Shown: positions 1 to 7,593, counted from the first letter of the stretch. The stretch: DNA of 13,610 bases from Oscillospiraceae bacterium (GCA_017394565.1 JAFPXW010000020.1:1-13610); one strand, 5' to 3'. Made by a program: numbers and translations. The notes: generated from the sequence alone by a model not told the origin.

Positions 1-196
1 CGGAACTCGTTTTCGTTGACGCGCCATGTCCTGCGTCCAGGATGATCACCTGCCGGCTGCCGGCCATGCCCGTGACCTGCAATGCGCTTCGTTCCGCGCG
101 TTTTGCCGCAAGGCAGGCGCCGCAGATGGTCACGGCGATCGCGGTGCATACGGCAGCTGCCCTGCCGATCACGGTTTTCAGTTTTAGATTTTTCAT
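1..196 (-). CDS. N-acetylmuramoyl-L-alanine amidase (Amidase_3 type), N-terminal part only
   Basis: This gene runs off the left edge; only its first 65 codons are visible. The protein starts MKNLKLKTVIGRAAA, followed by a hydrophobic stretch (about residues 8-31) that would act as a signal anchor or signal peptide. It then reaches QVIILDAGHG at residues 49-58. The 'ILDAGHG' motif is the opening strand of the zinc-dependent Amidase_3 family (CwlD, CwlC, AmiC), where the His is the first zinc ligand. These enzymes cut the bond between MurNAc and L-Ala in peptidoglycan outside the membrane. The start at 196 is supported by AGGTGA five to six bases upstream. The gene upstream carries a BofC-like domain, so a sporulation amidase of CwlD type is possible, but the rest of the catalytic domain is outside the window and the subfamily cannot be set. 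Confidence 0.8.
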   Translation of the reverse strand, partial: MKNLKLKTVIGRAAAVCTAIAVTICGACLAAKRAERSALQVTGMAGSRQVIILDAGHGASTKTSS

Positions 197-199
197 AAG

Positions 200-232
200 G
201 TATCACCTGATTTCCAAAGATTCTTGTGATAC
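200..232 (-). promoter_or_regulatory. Inverted repeat covering the amidase ribosome binding site
   Basis: GTATCAC (200-206) and GTGATAC (226-232) form a perfect 7-bp inverted repeat with a 19-nt spacer. On the minus-strand transcript one arm contains most of the AGGTGA Shine-Dalgarno sequence of the amidase, so the hairpin would hide the ribosome binding site. The pairing is seen directly; a regulatory role is inference. Confidence 0.35.
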
Positions 233-272
233 ACTATGAACATTTCCGGAAAAATATGCAGGGCGTGTTCGT

Positions 273-626
273 TCATTCCTCCGCGCCCAGATCCTCCAGC
301 AGCCGGTACAGCTCCTCCTCGGTCGCGACCGTGACGCCCTCCTCCACCGCCTGCCTGTCCGCCTCTGACAACAGCCACAGCTCCGCATCCAGTACACGGT
401 AGGGCTTGTCCGCCCCCTCGCGCCACAGCGCCAGCCGATCGCCGCTGGCTTTTATCATAAATCCCGGTTCCGGGATCGGCTGGTTGGCGGCAAGCTGGGC
501 GATCCTGTCAGATTTGTACTGCTCGATGCTGTGAGCCGCCGGTACCATCACGATCACCGCACACACCATCAGTGAGACCATTACCATAAATAATGCCGCA
601 AACCGCAGCCGGATCGAATGTGTCAT
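273..626 (-). CDS. Small membrane-anchored protein with a BofC C-terminal-like domain
   Basis: A 117-residue protein with a short basic N-terminus, one hydrophobic segment at about residues 7-30 and an exported acidic domain of about 85 residues. The domain runs from GFMIKASGDRLALWR (residues 54-69) through a D-A-E-L-W-L-L-S-E-A-D segment to EEGVTVATEEELYRLLEDL at the end. This spacing ('D..., EG[VI]xV, xxEELxxLLED') resembles the C-terminal domain of BofC, which in Bacillus acts in the forespore-mother cell space to restrain the SpoIVB protease before sigma-K activation. The start at 626 is preferred over an upstream ATG at 680 because AGGAGGTG lies just before it and the extra 18 residues look non-coding. 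The gene sits 76 bp upstream of the amidase on the same strand, so the two may be co-transcribed. The family call is from pattern recognition only. Confidence 0.6.
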   Translation of the reverse strand: MTHSIRLRFAALFMVMVSLMVCAVIVMVPAAHSIEQYKSDRIAQLAANQPIPEPGFMIKASGDRLALWREGADKPYRVLDAELWLLSEADRQAVEEGVTVATEEELYRLLEDLGAEE

Positions 627-739
627 AAAACTGCACCTCCTGATTGTTTTGAATGTAATTGGATTCTGCCCCAATGTCACCGTTATATACGGTATGTCTA
701 TAAAAAATGTCCGGTTTGTATATTTTTTTGCATTTGGAC

Positions 740-768
740 TTGCTTTTTTCGTCAGGATGTGCTATAAT
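740..768 (+). promoter_or_regulatory. Sigma-A promoter (extended -10) for the DUF4236 gene
   Basis: TTGCTT at 740-745, a 17-bp spacer and a perfect TATAAT at 763-768, preceded by TGC (760-762), which gives the extended -10 TGCTATAAT. Transcription would start near 775, leaving a leader of about 178 nt before the DUF4236 start codon. The T-rich stretch upstream of the -35 may help. AATAATGATAAT directly at and after the -10 resembles half of a Fur box, but the other half is poor. Confidence 0.7.
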
Positions 769-794
769 AATGATAATTGTAAATCTCTGCTTCC

Positions 795-860
795 ATGAGA
801 TCACCGATGCCGGCTATCATGTTGATTTTCGTCATGATTTCCATCCTTTTCGCAGTTTGA
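795..860 (+). CDS. Possible 21-residue hydrophobic leader peptide
   Basis: A short frame just downstream of the predicted transcription start encodes MRSPMPAIMLIFVMISILFA plus a final V: an Arg-containing N-terminus followed by a continuous hydrophobic stretch long enough to enter a membrane. An internal ATG at 807 would give 17 residues. The initiation context is weak: there is no good Shine-Dalgarno sequence before 795, and only GAGA before 807. It could be a small membrane peptide, a leader peptide, or chance in an AT-richer leader. Low confidence. Confidence 0.15.
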   Translation: MRSPMPAIMLIFVMISILFAV

Positions 861-952
861 CAAACGCTTGGCATCGGATGCAATATGATATGTAAGGAGT
901 ATACGCCGAGTGATAGGCTGGCTTTCGGCACATCCGGCGTTCAGGAACAAGT

Positions 953-2125
953 ATGGGACTGAATTTTCGCAAAAGTATCAAGATCGCCAAGGGCGTGAGT
1001 CTGAATGTCGGCACCGGCGGTGTCAGCGTCAGCGTGCGCGGCAAGGCGAAGGGACTGAATTATTCCCTCAACAGCTCCGGACGCGGCACGGTCTCGCTGC
1101 CGGGGACAGGGCTTTCCTATTCCGCCAATCTGAAAACCGCTGCCAAGAAAGCGACCAAAACCGCAAGAAATTATAGATCCGATGCCTACAAGAAACAGCA
1201 GGCGATCGAAAAGGAAAAAGCTGCGCAGGCAAAGGCGGAAGCCAGAGCGCAGGCACAGCAGGAAAAGGAACAGGCAAAACAGGCGGAACTTGACGCCAAT
1301 CGCCTGAAGGTCGAGGAATTCGAGAATTACCTCGAAATGGTCAAGGGCGTTCACAAGGAATGTGACGAGCCCGTAGACTGGGTGAAGATCCGCGATGCGA
1401 TGCCGCCGTTCACCAAAGCCGAAGGCGGCCCTGCCGAAAAGGCAGCCCGTGCGGCACTGGCGAATTATCAGCCGAATTTCGGTGCCAAGCTGTTCGGACA
1501 GGACGAAAAGCGCCGCGCGGAGCTCCAGAAACAGATCGAGGCTGCCAAGGCGGAGGATGCCGAGGCATTCGAGGGCTGGCAGGAATCTGTGAAATTCGCC
1601 GACCGCATCCTGGCCGGCGATGTCGATGCGTATTATGAAGCCATCGAGGGCGCAAATCCCTTTGAGGATTTTGCGCAGTTCGGAAGCGATCTGGAATTCG
1701 GCACGGACAGCCGCGACTACATGGAGATCGAATTCCGTGTGAAATCACGCGAGGTGGTACCGGAGCAGGTGCTTTCCCTCACGTCCACCGGAAAGCTCTC
1801 GGAAAAGGAAATGTCCCGCACGATGTATTTCGACATCACGCAGGATTATGTCTGCTCCTGTGCGATCCGGCTGGCCCGCGAGATCTTCGCGCTTCTGCCG
1901 GTGCAGGCAGTGCTCGTTCATGCTGTGGACGGTGTGCTGAATACCGCCACCGGCCATGAAACCGAGGAAGCCATCCTCTCCGTCGGCTTCACACGCGAAG
2001 GATTCGAGGGGATCAATTTCGACCGGATCGATCCGTCGGATTTCCTTTCGACATTCCCGATGCGGATGCAGTTCACCAAAACCACCGGCTTCCGTCCGGT
2101 CGAACGCATCACCATCGAGGAATAA
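953..2125 (+). CDS. DUF4236 domain protein with coiled coil
   Basis: A 390-residue protein of unknown function. Residues 1-57 match the DUF4236 pattern: MGLNFRKSIKIAKGVSLNVG, then Gly/Ser-rich repeating short strands, then SLPGTGLSYS at 48-57. Residues about 60-130 are rich in Lys, Ala, Gln and Glu and should form a coiled coil; another charged helix lies at about 183-205. The C-terminal part (about 210-390) is mixed alpha/beta, contains CSC at 301-303 and is not recognised. There is no signal peptide or membrane segment, so it is probably cytoplasmic. The start fits the family N-terminus exactly, although the ribosome binding site (AGGA at 943-946) is modest. It has its own extended -10 promoter and lies 52 bp upstream of a diguanylate cyclase on the same strand, so the two are probably co-transcribed. 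No function should be inferred from the name. Confidence 0.8.
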   Translation: MGLNFRKSIKIAKGVSLNVGTGGVSVSVRGKAKGLNYSLNSSGRGTVSLPGTGLSYSANLKTAAKKATKTARNYRSDAYKKQQAIEKEKAAQAKAEARAQAQQEKEQAKQAELDANRLKVEEFENYLEMVKGVHKECDEPVDWVKIRDAMPPFTKAEGGPAEKAARAALANYQPNFGAKLFGQDEKRRAELQKQIEAAKAEDAEAFEGWQESVKFADRILAGDVDAYYEAIEGANPFEDFAQFGSDLEFGTDSRDYMEIEFRVKSREVVPEQVLSLTSTGKLSEKEMSRTMYFDITQDYVCSCAIRLAREIFALLPVQAVLVHAVDGVLNTATGHETEEAILSVGFTREGFEGINFDRIDPSDFLSTFPMRMQFTKTTGFRPVERITIEE

Positions 2126-2177
2126 AGAACGATTTTGAATTTTACCAAATCCACCCATTGATAAGGGGAGTGATCTG

Positions 2178-3833
2178 ATGCGACAAACCTTCGTCATCAT
2201 CAATGCGCTCACGGCGTTCATGCTGCTCCTCGCATTGGCACTGACGTGTATCCTTCCGCTGAAATATGAAGGCAGTACGCTTCTGGGCATCTCCGAATAC
2301 TCACCGGAGTGGAGGTATACCGATGCCTCTGCTGCCGATCCGTCCGACCTGCGGTTCAATGACGACGGAAAAGCCGTCATCATTGCCGCCATCAACGGTT
2401 CCTCGCTGGACGGACGAAGCCTTTGTTTTTCCAGCGGTGACGTTGTATTCAACGTCTACCTCAATGACAAAAAGATCTACGACTTCCACCCGGAGCTTGG
2501 CGGACTGTACGGAAAATCCTACGGTGAACAGATCCATACCGTTCCCCTGCCGTCGTCGGGACAGAATTCCAAGATCAAAATTATCTGCAACCGCCTGCGT
2601 TCGACTCGCAATACGGGCTTCAAGGACTTCTGCCTGTCGGACGGCAGGAGCTATCAGACGCAGATCCTGCGGAAAGGCGTCGGGAAATTCCTCCTGTGTA
2701 TCCTGTCGTTTTGGATCGGACTGGTCATGTTCCCGTTCGGTGTCGTGGAATTGTTCCTGCGGCGCACGGAAACGCTCGAACCGATGAGCCTCGGTGTCAT
2801 GGCGATGGTACTGGCGGTCTGGACGTGTTTCCCGACGCTGACGCCACAGCTGTTATCCGGAAATTTCGCTTCCGCACACGCTTTTGAGCATATGACGCTG
2901 ATGATCCTCCCGATCCCGGTTCTGATCTTCGTGGGCGTCATTACGAATCAGATCAAGTCGCCGATTGTCATCACAACGGTCGCCCTTGCGATGCTCAATA
3001 CGATCATCCAATGTTCTCTGGTGCATACCGGACAGCGTGATTACTCCGAAATGTTGCTGTTTTCTCATGGTACCATCTTTCTGGGGATCGCGGCGGTCAT
3101 TTTCCTTGTGGCGCGTTCCATCCATCGGAAATCGCTGAGCCGGATGCAGCATGGATTCGTGGTTTCCTCGCTGTTCATCCTGTGTTCGTCCGGCGTGGCG
3201 GATCTGATCCGGTTCTACCTCGGTTTCCGTGAGGATGCGGCATTTGCAGTCCGGATCGGCATGGTCGTTTTCATCGTGATACTGGCGATCTATGAATTCC
3301 GGCAGCTCATCTCGATCCAGGTGCGCAGCAGCGAGGTCGATGTCATGCAGCGGCTGGCGATGGAGGATGCGCTCACCGGACTAAAGAACCGCACGGCCTT
3401 CAACCAGTACGAGCAGGAGCTCGCCAAGCGTTCGGAGGGCATCTGTCTCTTTATCCATCTCGATGTCAACTACCTCAAGAAGGTCAACGACACCTATGGT
3501 CATGCGCAGGGAGATATCCACATCAAGGCGGCTGCGGATGTCATTCGCGAGAGCTTCGGGCAGTATGGCAATGTGTACCGTGTCGGCGGCGATGAATTCT
3601 TTGCGATCCTCGACGGTGAGGACTGCCATCAGGATTACATCCGCGCTGTTGCACAGTTCCGCGTCAAGCAGCGGCAGTACAATGAGCTTCATAATCCGCC
3701 GGTTCCTCTACAGCTGGCGCACGGCATGGCAGAATACAAGTTCACCGCACACAACCCCGAAAAGGCGGAGAAACTGGCGGATGAACGGATGTATGAGAAC
3801 AAGCGCACACTGAAGCTTGCGAATGCGTCCTGA
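2178..3833 (+). CDS. Membrane-bound diguanylate cyclase (GGDEF) with extracytoplasmic sensor domain
   Basis: A 551-residue signalling enzyme predicted to make cyclic di-GMP from two GTP. Order: membrane segment at about 8-27; extracytoplasmic, mostly beta-strand domain at about 30-165; seven further hydrophobic segments between about 170 and 375, resembling 7TMR-DISM receptors; and a cytoplasmic GGDEF domain from about 392. The GGDEF domain has ALTGLKNR (398-405), the first metal-binding Asp D429 in HLDVNYLKKVNDTYGH, GD at 445-446, and the signature GGDEF at 470-474, so the catalytic core looks intact. The RxxD inhibitory I-site that usually sits five residues before GGDEF is absent (GQYG is there instead). 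AGGGGAG lies seven to eight bases upstream of the start. No promoter was seen in the 52-bp gap after the DUF4236 gene, and a strong terminator follows. The ligand is unknown. Confidence 0.9.
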   Translation: MRQTFVIINALTAFMLLLALALTCILPLKYEGSTLLGISEYSPEWRYTDASAADPSDLRFNDDGKAVIIAAINGSSLDGRSLCFSSGDVVFNVYLNDKKIYDFHPELGGLYGKSYGEQIHTVPLPSSGQNSKIKIICNRLRSTRNTGFKDFCLSDGRSYQTQILRKGVGKFLLCILSFWIGLVMFPFGVVELFLRRTETLEPMSLGVMAMVLAVWTCFPTLTPQLLSGNFASAHAFEHMTLMILPIPVLIFVGVITNQIKSPIVITTVALAMLNTIIQCSLVHTGQRDYSEMLLFSHGTIFLGIAAVIFLVARSIHRKSLSRMQHGFVVSSLFILCSSGVADLIRFYLGFREDAAFAVRIGMVVFIVILAIYEFRQLISIQVRSSEVDVMQRLAMEDALTGLKNRTAFNQYEQELAKRSEGICLFIHLDVNYLKKVNDTYGHAQGDIHIKAAADVIRESFGQYGNVYRVGGDEFFAILDGEDCHQDYIRAVAQFRVKQRQYNELHNPPVPLQLAHGMAEYKFTAHNPEKAEKLADERMYENKRTLKLANAS

Positions 3834-3861
3834 TTTTTGAATGCGATATGACAAAATTGAA

Positions 3862-3901
3862 AAGCCCCCGGCTTTGAGAGGATTCTCTGAGCCGGGGGCT
3901 T
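3862..3901. terminator. Intrinsic terminator, possibly bidirectional, between convergent genes
   Basis: AAGCCCCCGGCT (3862-3873) pairs perfectly with AGCCGGGGGCTT (3890-3901): a 12-bp stem with a 16-nt loop that can itself pair (AGAG/CTCT). CTTTTTATC follows on the plus strand, ending the diguanylate cyclase transcript. On the minus strand the stem is followed by TTCAATTTTG, a weaker T-tract, so it may also end the rlmL transcript, whose stop lies 36 bp away. Confidence 0.9.
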
Positions 3902-3936
3902 CTTTTTATCTTCTTATCTTATAGGATTGCGTGATC

Positions 3937-5040
3937 TTAGTTATACTGATACAGCTGGCAGGAGATCATGCCGTTGTAAAGCTTGCGGCGCTTGTCGGCT
4001 TTTTTGCCGAAATACTGCTCGAAATCGCCGTCGCCGCAGATGATGTATGCCGGGGTGCTGAGGACCTTGCCCATCGTGCGGTAGATCCGGCGGGCATCGT
4101 TCTGCTCGAGCATTCGCTCGCCGTAGGGGGGATTCGTGAAGATCACGGCATCCGGCACGGGCTGGAAATCCGCAACATCACGCTGCTCGACACGGAGGAA
4201 TTTCTCCACGCCGGCTTTCTTGGCATTGTCCAGCGTGAGCTTGATGGCTGCCGGATCCACGTCGAAGCCGTAGCCCACGAATTCCACATTGCGGTCGATC
4301 CGGTCGAGGGCTTCGGAGCGTGCTTCGCGCCACACCTGCGCCGGAACGGATTCCCACTGCTCTGCCTGAAAGCGTCTGTCCAGTCCGGCCGCGATCTTGC
4401 AGGCACGGCGAGCTGCTTCGATCAGGAACGTGCCGCTGCCGCAGAACGGATCGCAGACGATGGTGTTGCTGCGCATTCTGCCGAGATCAAGGATGCCGGC
4501 GGCAAGCGTTTCGCGGATCGGCGCTAAGTTCGCATTCCGGCGATAGCCGCGCTTGTGCAGCCCCTCGCCGGAGGTGTCGAGATACAGGCTCACCTGGTTC
4601 TTCAGGATGGTGAACTGCAATTGATGCACGCTGCCGGTTTCCGGCAGGAAGCCTTCGGTCTTGTAGGCTCTTTGCAGGCGCTTGACAGCGGCTTTTTTCA
4701 GGATCTTCTGGCAGGCTGGGATGCTGGTGAGCTGGGAATTCACGGAATGTCCCTTCACCGGGAAAGCATCCTCCCTGCCGATGAATTCCTCCAGAGGCGC
4801 TTTGAACATTCCGTCAAACAGCTCCTCGAAGGTCGTTGCTTTGTATTCTGCGAGTACGATCTGGACACGTTCTGCGACAGACAGATTCACGTTTGCCCTG
4901 GCCAGTGTGGAAAGGTCGCCTGTCCAGCTCACTCTGCCGTCCTGCACGGTGATGTCCTCACCGCCGATGCGTGTGACTTCAAACCGCAGGACTTTTTCCA
5001 GTCCGAAATGGCACGGTGCCGAGAAACGAATGTTACCCAT
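3937..5040 (-). CDS. rlmL: THUMP-domain 23S rRNA (guanine-N2) methyltransferase, RlmL/YpsC type
   Basis: A 367-residue cytoplasmic class I SAM-dependent RNA methyltransferase. An N-terminal half (about 1-160) carries the NFLD/THUMP RNA-binding region. The C-terminal half is the Rossmann-fold methyltransferase, with the SAM-binding loop DPFCGSGT at 197-204, an acidic residue ending strand beta-2 in YGFDVDP (257-263), and the catalytic NPPYGE at 303-308, typical of N2-guanine methylases. Length matches the single-domain B. subtilis YpsC rather than the longer fused E. coli RlmKL. The substrate guanine is assigned by family only. The start ATG at 5040 overlaps the last base of the upstream penicillin-binding protein stop codon (TAATG), and its ribosome binding site GGAGGTGAT lies inside that gene's last codons, so translation is probably coupled. 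Confidence 0.88.
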   Translation of the reverse strand: MGNIRFSAPCHFGLEKVLRFEVTRIGGEDITVQDGRVSWTGDLSTLARANVNLSVAERVQIVLAEYKATTFEELFDGMFKAPLEEFIGREDAFPVKGHSVNSQLTSIPACQKILKKAAVKRLQRAYKTEGFLPETGSVHQLQFTILKNQVSLYLDTSGEGLHKRGYRRNANLAPIRETLAAGILDLGRMRSNTIVCDPFCGSGTFLIEAARRACKIAAGLDRRFQAEQWESVPAQVWREARSEALDRIDRNVEFVGYGFDVDPAAIKLTLDNAKKAGVEKFLRVEQRDVADFQPVPDAVIFTNPPYGERMLEQNDARRIYRTMGKVLSTPAYIICGDGDFEQYFGKKADKRRKLYNGMISCQLYQYN

Positions 5041-7550
5041 TACTCATCACCTCCGCCGCCATTGTCCGCCGGTGCGGCCGGTGCCGGAGCATCCGGAATT
5101 GCCGGTTCTACCGGATCGGGTGTGTAGGTGTTGCCGCTGTCACCGGAGGAGGAATTGCCGCTGTCGCCGGAAGAAGAATCACCGGAAGAATTCGAGCCGG
5201 AATTAGAACCGGAGTTCGATCCGCTGGACGACTTCTTGATCGGGTTGCCGTCTTCGTCGGTTTCCTTGGTGGTTTCCTTCGGGCGGTACTTACAGCTCTC
5301 GCAAACCGGGCAATTGGTGGACTTCCAGTAGCCCTTTTCGCCGGATTTCGGGCAGTACTTGCCGGCACGCAGACCGGTGTTCGAGCAAACGTAATCCTCC
5401 ACGATGTTCTCCGGAACCGGATACTCGTTGTCGGATTCGATGGAGTTCGCATACTCACCGATGACGTTCTGCCACATCTTCGCAGAACTGATGGAAGTAT
5501 CGAGCTTCTCACGGTCGGTGTAACCGATCCAGACACCGGATACGAAATCCTCCGTCAGACCAATGAACCAAAGGTCGTCCCAGTTCTGCGTTGTACCGGT
5601 CTTACCAACGACTTCCTTATTGGAAAGCTGTGCATAACCTGCCGTACCGTTGGAGGAAACGACGTTCTTCATCATGCGGTTCATGACGTAGGCAGTTTCC
5701 TCGTCGATCGCCTGATACGGCGCACCGTCGTTCTCATAGATCAGCTCGTGGTTGCCCTGTTCCAGACGGGAAACGCAGTGTGCCTTGTAGTACCAGCCGC
5801 CGTTGCCGTAGGGAATGTAGGCATTGACCATATTCTGCATGGTAACACCGTAGGAAAGCGCTCCGACAGACAGCGGAGACAGCGCGACATCGGTGTTGCC
5901 CTTCGCGTCGAATTCCAGCAGATCCAGTCCCATCTTCTCGGTCGCGAACTGGAAGACTTCATCCGTGCCGAGTTCGTCAACCAGGTGCGCCGAGATGGTA
6001 TTGAGGGACTTCATCAGACCGTAATACATCGGCAGGTTCTTGCCGGAATAGTTGGTCGCAATGGAGTTGGAGGAATAGTTCTTCGGCCAGAGTTGGCCGT
6101 CCGGCAGTGTCAGACCGTAGTCCTTGATCATGCTGCCCCACGAGAAAATGTCGGAATAGATACCGTAGCCGTAGCCGCAGATGGGCTTGATGGTGGAACC
6201 CGGCTGACGTTTTTCCATGGTGGCGTAGTTCATGATGAGAGAGCCTTTCTTCTCGCCGACCTGACCGACGCACGCCAGGATCTCGCCCTGATAATTCATC
6301 GCAATGAACGCACTCTGCGGATAGATGACTTCGTCGTTGTCGTCAATTTCGCCGTCACCGTTGGTGTCGTTGTAGCGTGCAGAATTCTTGGTGTTGATGA
6401 TGTTGTTGAGGTCGAGATATTTCTCCTCGACATATTCCTGCATCTCCGGATCAATGGTCGTGTAGATCTGGTAGCCGCCGGTATTGATGCGGTGGAGGGC
6501 TTCTTCCTTATCCAGACCGTAGGTTTCCATCAGATAGGTCTGCACCTCGCGCATCGCCATCTCGACCGTCCATGTCATATCGGAGGAATTCGTTCCGGTA
6601 TTCTTCGGCTGCGGATGGAGTTTCTCGTATTCATCGGTATCGGTGAAGATCAGGTGTTCATTGAGGGCTTCCTGATATTCGTCATAGGAGATCGCACCGT
6701 GCGCATACATCTGCCAGAGAACGTATACCTGACGGTCGCGGTTGCGCTTGCGTCCGGTGTTCACCCATTCGTGTGTTTCGTCGTCTGTGTAGCCTGCGAA
6801 CGGGTTGATGGTCTCCGGCGACTGCGGGATCGCTGCGAGAACAGCTGCTTCCGCCACGGACAGATCCCAGACATCCTTGCCGAAATACTTCATGGAACCC
6901 ATCTCGATGCCGTTGGCAGCACCGCCGAAACCGATGTAGTTCAGGTAGGTTTCCATGATATCGGACTTGGAGTAATTCTTCTCCAGTGTCATCGCACGGA
7001 AGATCTCGCGGATCTTACGGGTGGGGGATTCCTTGTCATCGCCGGTCACGTTCTTGATGAGCTGCTGGGTAATGGTCGAACCACCACGCTGGGAGTCCCA
7101 GAAATGAAGTACCAGGTTTGCCATGGCCGCGATGGTGTTTTTGTAGTCCACACCGTCGTGAGTGTAGAAACGCTCATCCTCGGTGTACACGAACGCATCC
7201 AGAACGTGCTGCGGGATCTGGTCGATATCGACCGGAATACGCTGTACCTCGTTCTTGACCTCGTAAAGCTGGACAACATTGCCGTCCTTGTCGGTGCCGT
7301 AGACGTTGGTATTATAGGAAAGCTCCATTTCCTCCAGTGTGATCGAGGAGGACTCGTCCATCAGCTGGATGACATAGACCGCACCAGCCGTTCCGACGAT
7401 GGTACCGGTGATGATACAGATCAGAAAGACCGACAGCAACGTGGAAAACAGGATGGACACCACGCGCTTGACAATGCGCCAGCCTTTGGATGGTTTCTTC
7501 TTTTTGTGAACGGCAGGCTTTGTGCCGTTCTTATGGGTTTGCTCTTGCAT
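5040..7550 (-). CDS. Class A penicillin-binding protein (PBP1a family; GT51 transglycosylase plus transpeptidase)
   Basis: An 836-residue bifunctional peptidoglycan synthase. It has a Lys-rich cytoplasmic N-terminus (1-30), one membrane anchor at about 31-61, a GT51 domain at about 85-260, and a transpeptidase domain at about 320-705. GT51 motifs are EDERFYTHDGVD (124-135, catalytic E124), RGGSTITQQLIKN (155-167) and ETYLN (200-204). The transpeptidase motifs are STIK (nucleophile S452, K455), SLN (515-517) and KTGT (650-653), all intact. After the catalytic domains come five cysteines (C722, C733, C747, C750, C753), then a Ser/Gly/Asn-rich tail (774-807) and a Pro/Ala/Gly end. An EF-hand-like loop sits at 395-406. 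The start is fixed by an upstream in-frame stop; AAAGGA lies about 12 bases upstream, rather far. It is first in an operon with rlmL under a consensus promoter. Confidence 0.95.
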   Translation of the reverse strand: MQEQTHKNGTKPAVHKKKKPSKGWRIVKRVVSILFSTLLSVFLICIITGTIVGTAGAVYVIQLMDESSSITLEEMELSYNTNVYGTDKDGNVVQLYEVKNEVQRIPVDIDQIPQHVLDAFVYTEDERFYTHDGVDYKNTIAAMANLVLHFWDSQRGGSTITQQLIKNVTGDDKESPTRKIREIFRAMTLEKNYSKSDIMETYLNYIGFGGAANGIEMGSMKYFGKDVWDLSVAEAAVLAAIPQSPETINPFAGYTDDETHEWVNTGRKRNRDRQVYVLWQMYAHGAISYDEYQEALNEHLIFTDTDEYEKLHPQPKNTGTNSSDMTWTVEMAMREVQTYLMETYGLDKEEALHRINTGGYQIYTTIDPEMQEYVEEKYLDLNNIINTKNSARYNDTNGDGEIDDNDEVIYPQSAFIAMNYQGEILACVGQVGEKKGSLIMNYATMEKRQPGSTIKPICGYGYGIYSDIFSWGSMIKDYGLTLPDGQLWPKNYSSNSIATNYSGKNLPMYYGLMKSLNTISAHLVDELGTDEVFQFATEKMGLDLLEFDAKGNTDVALSPLSVGALSYGVTMQNMVNAYIPYGNGGWYYKAHCVSRLEQGNHELIYENDGAPYQAIDEETAYVMNRMMKNVVSSNGTAGYAQLSNKEVVGKTGTTQNWDDLWFIGLTEDFVSGVWIGYTDREKLDTSISSAKMWQNVIGEYANSIESDNEYPVPENIVEDYVCSNTGLRAGKYCPKSGEKGYWKSTNCPVCESCKYRPKETTKETDEDGNPIKKSSSGSNSGSNSGSNSSGDSSSGDSGNSSSGDSGNTYTPDPVEPAIPDAPAPAAPADNGGGGDE

Positions 7551-7574
7551 GACAGTATGAGATCCTTTCTTGTG

Positions 7575-7593
7575 ATCGCGTCAAAAACGCGAT
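7575..7593 (-). promoter_or_regulatory. Leader hairpin upstream of the penicillin-binding protein gene
   Basis: ATCGCGT (7575-7581) and ACGCGAT (7587-7593) form a perfect 7-bp stem with a 5-nt loop, in the short transcribed leader between the predicted start near 7611 and the ribosome binding site. It lacks a T-tract, so it is not a terminator. It may stabilise the mRNA; the role is unknown. Confidence 0.35.

Larger units (their letters stand above)
627..952. other. Divergent intergenic region between the BofC-like gene and the DUF4236 gene
   Basis: This 326-bp region separates divergent genes. It holds the ribosome binding site of the BofC-like gene (around 634-640), a 5-bp inverted repeat ACCGT-TATAT-ACGGT at 679-693 near where that gene's promoter should lie, a plus-strand promoter at 740-768, and a leader of about 175 nt containing a short hydrophobic open frame. 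No clear sigma-A promoter for the BofC-like gene was found, which would fit a sporulation sigma factor but does not show one. Confidence 0.5.

Noticed and set aside
627..680. Upstream start for the BofC-like gene at 680
   Set aside because: AGGAGGTG lies inside this stretch at the right distance for the ATG at 626, and the latter starts directly before the membrane segment.
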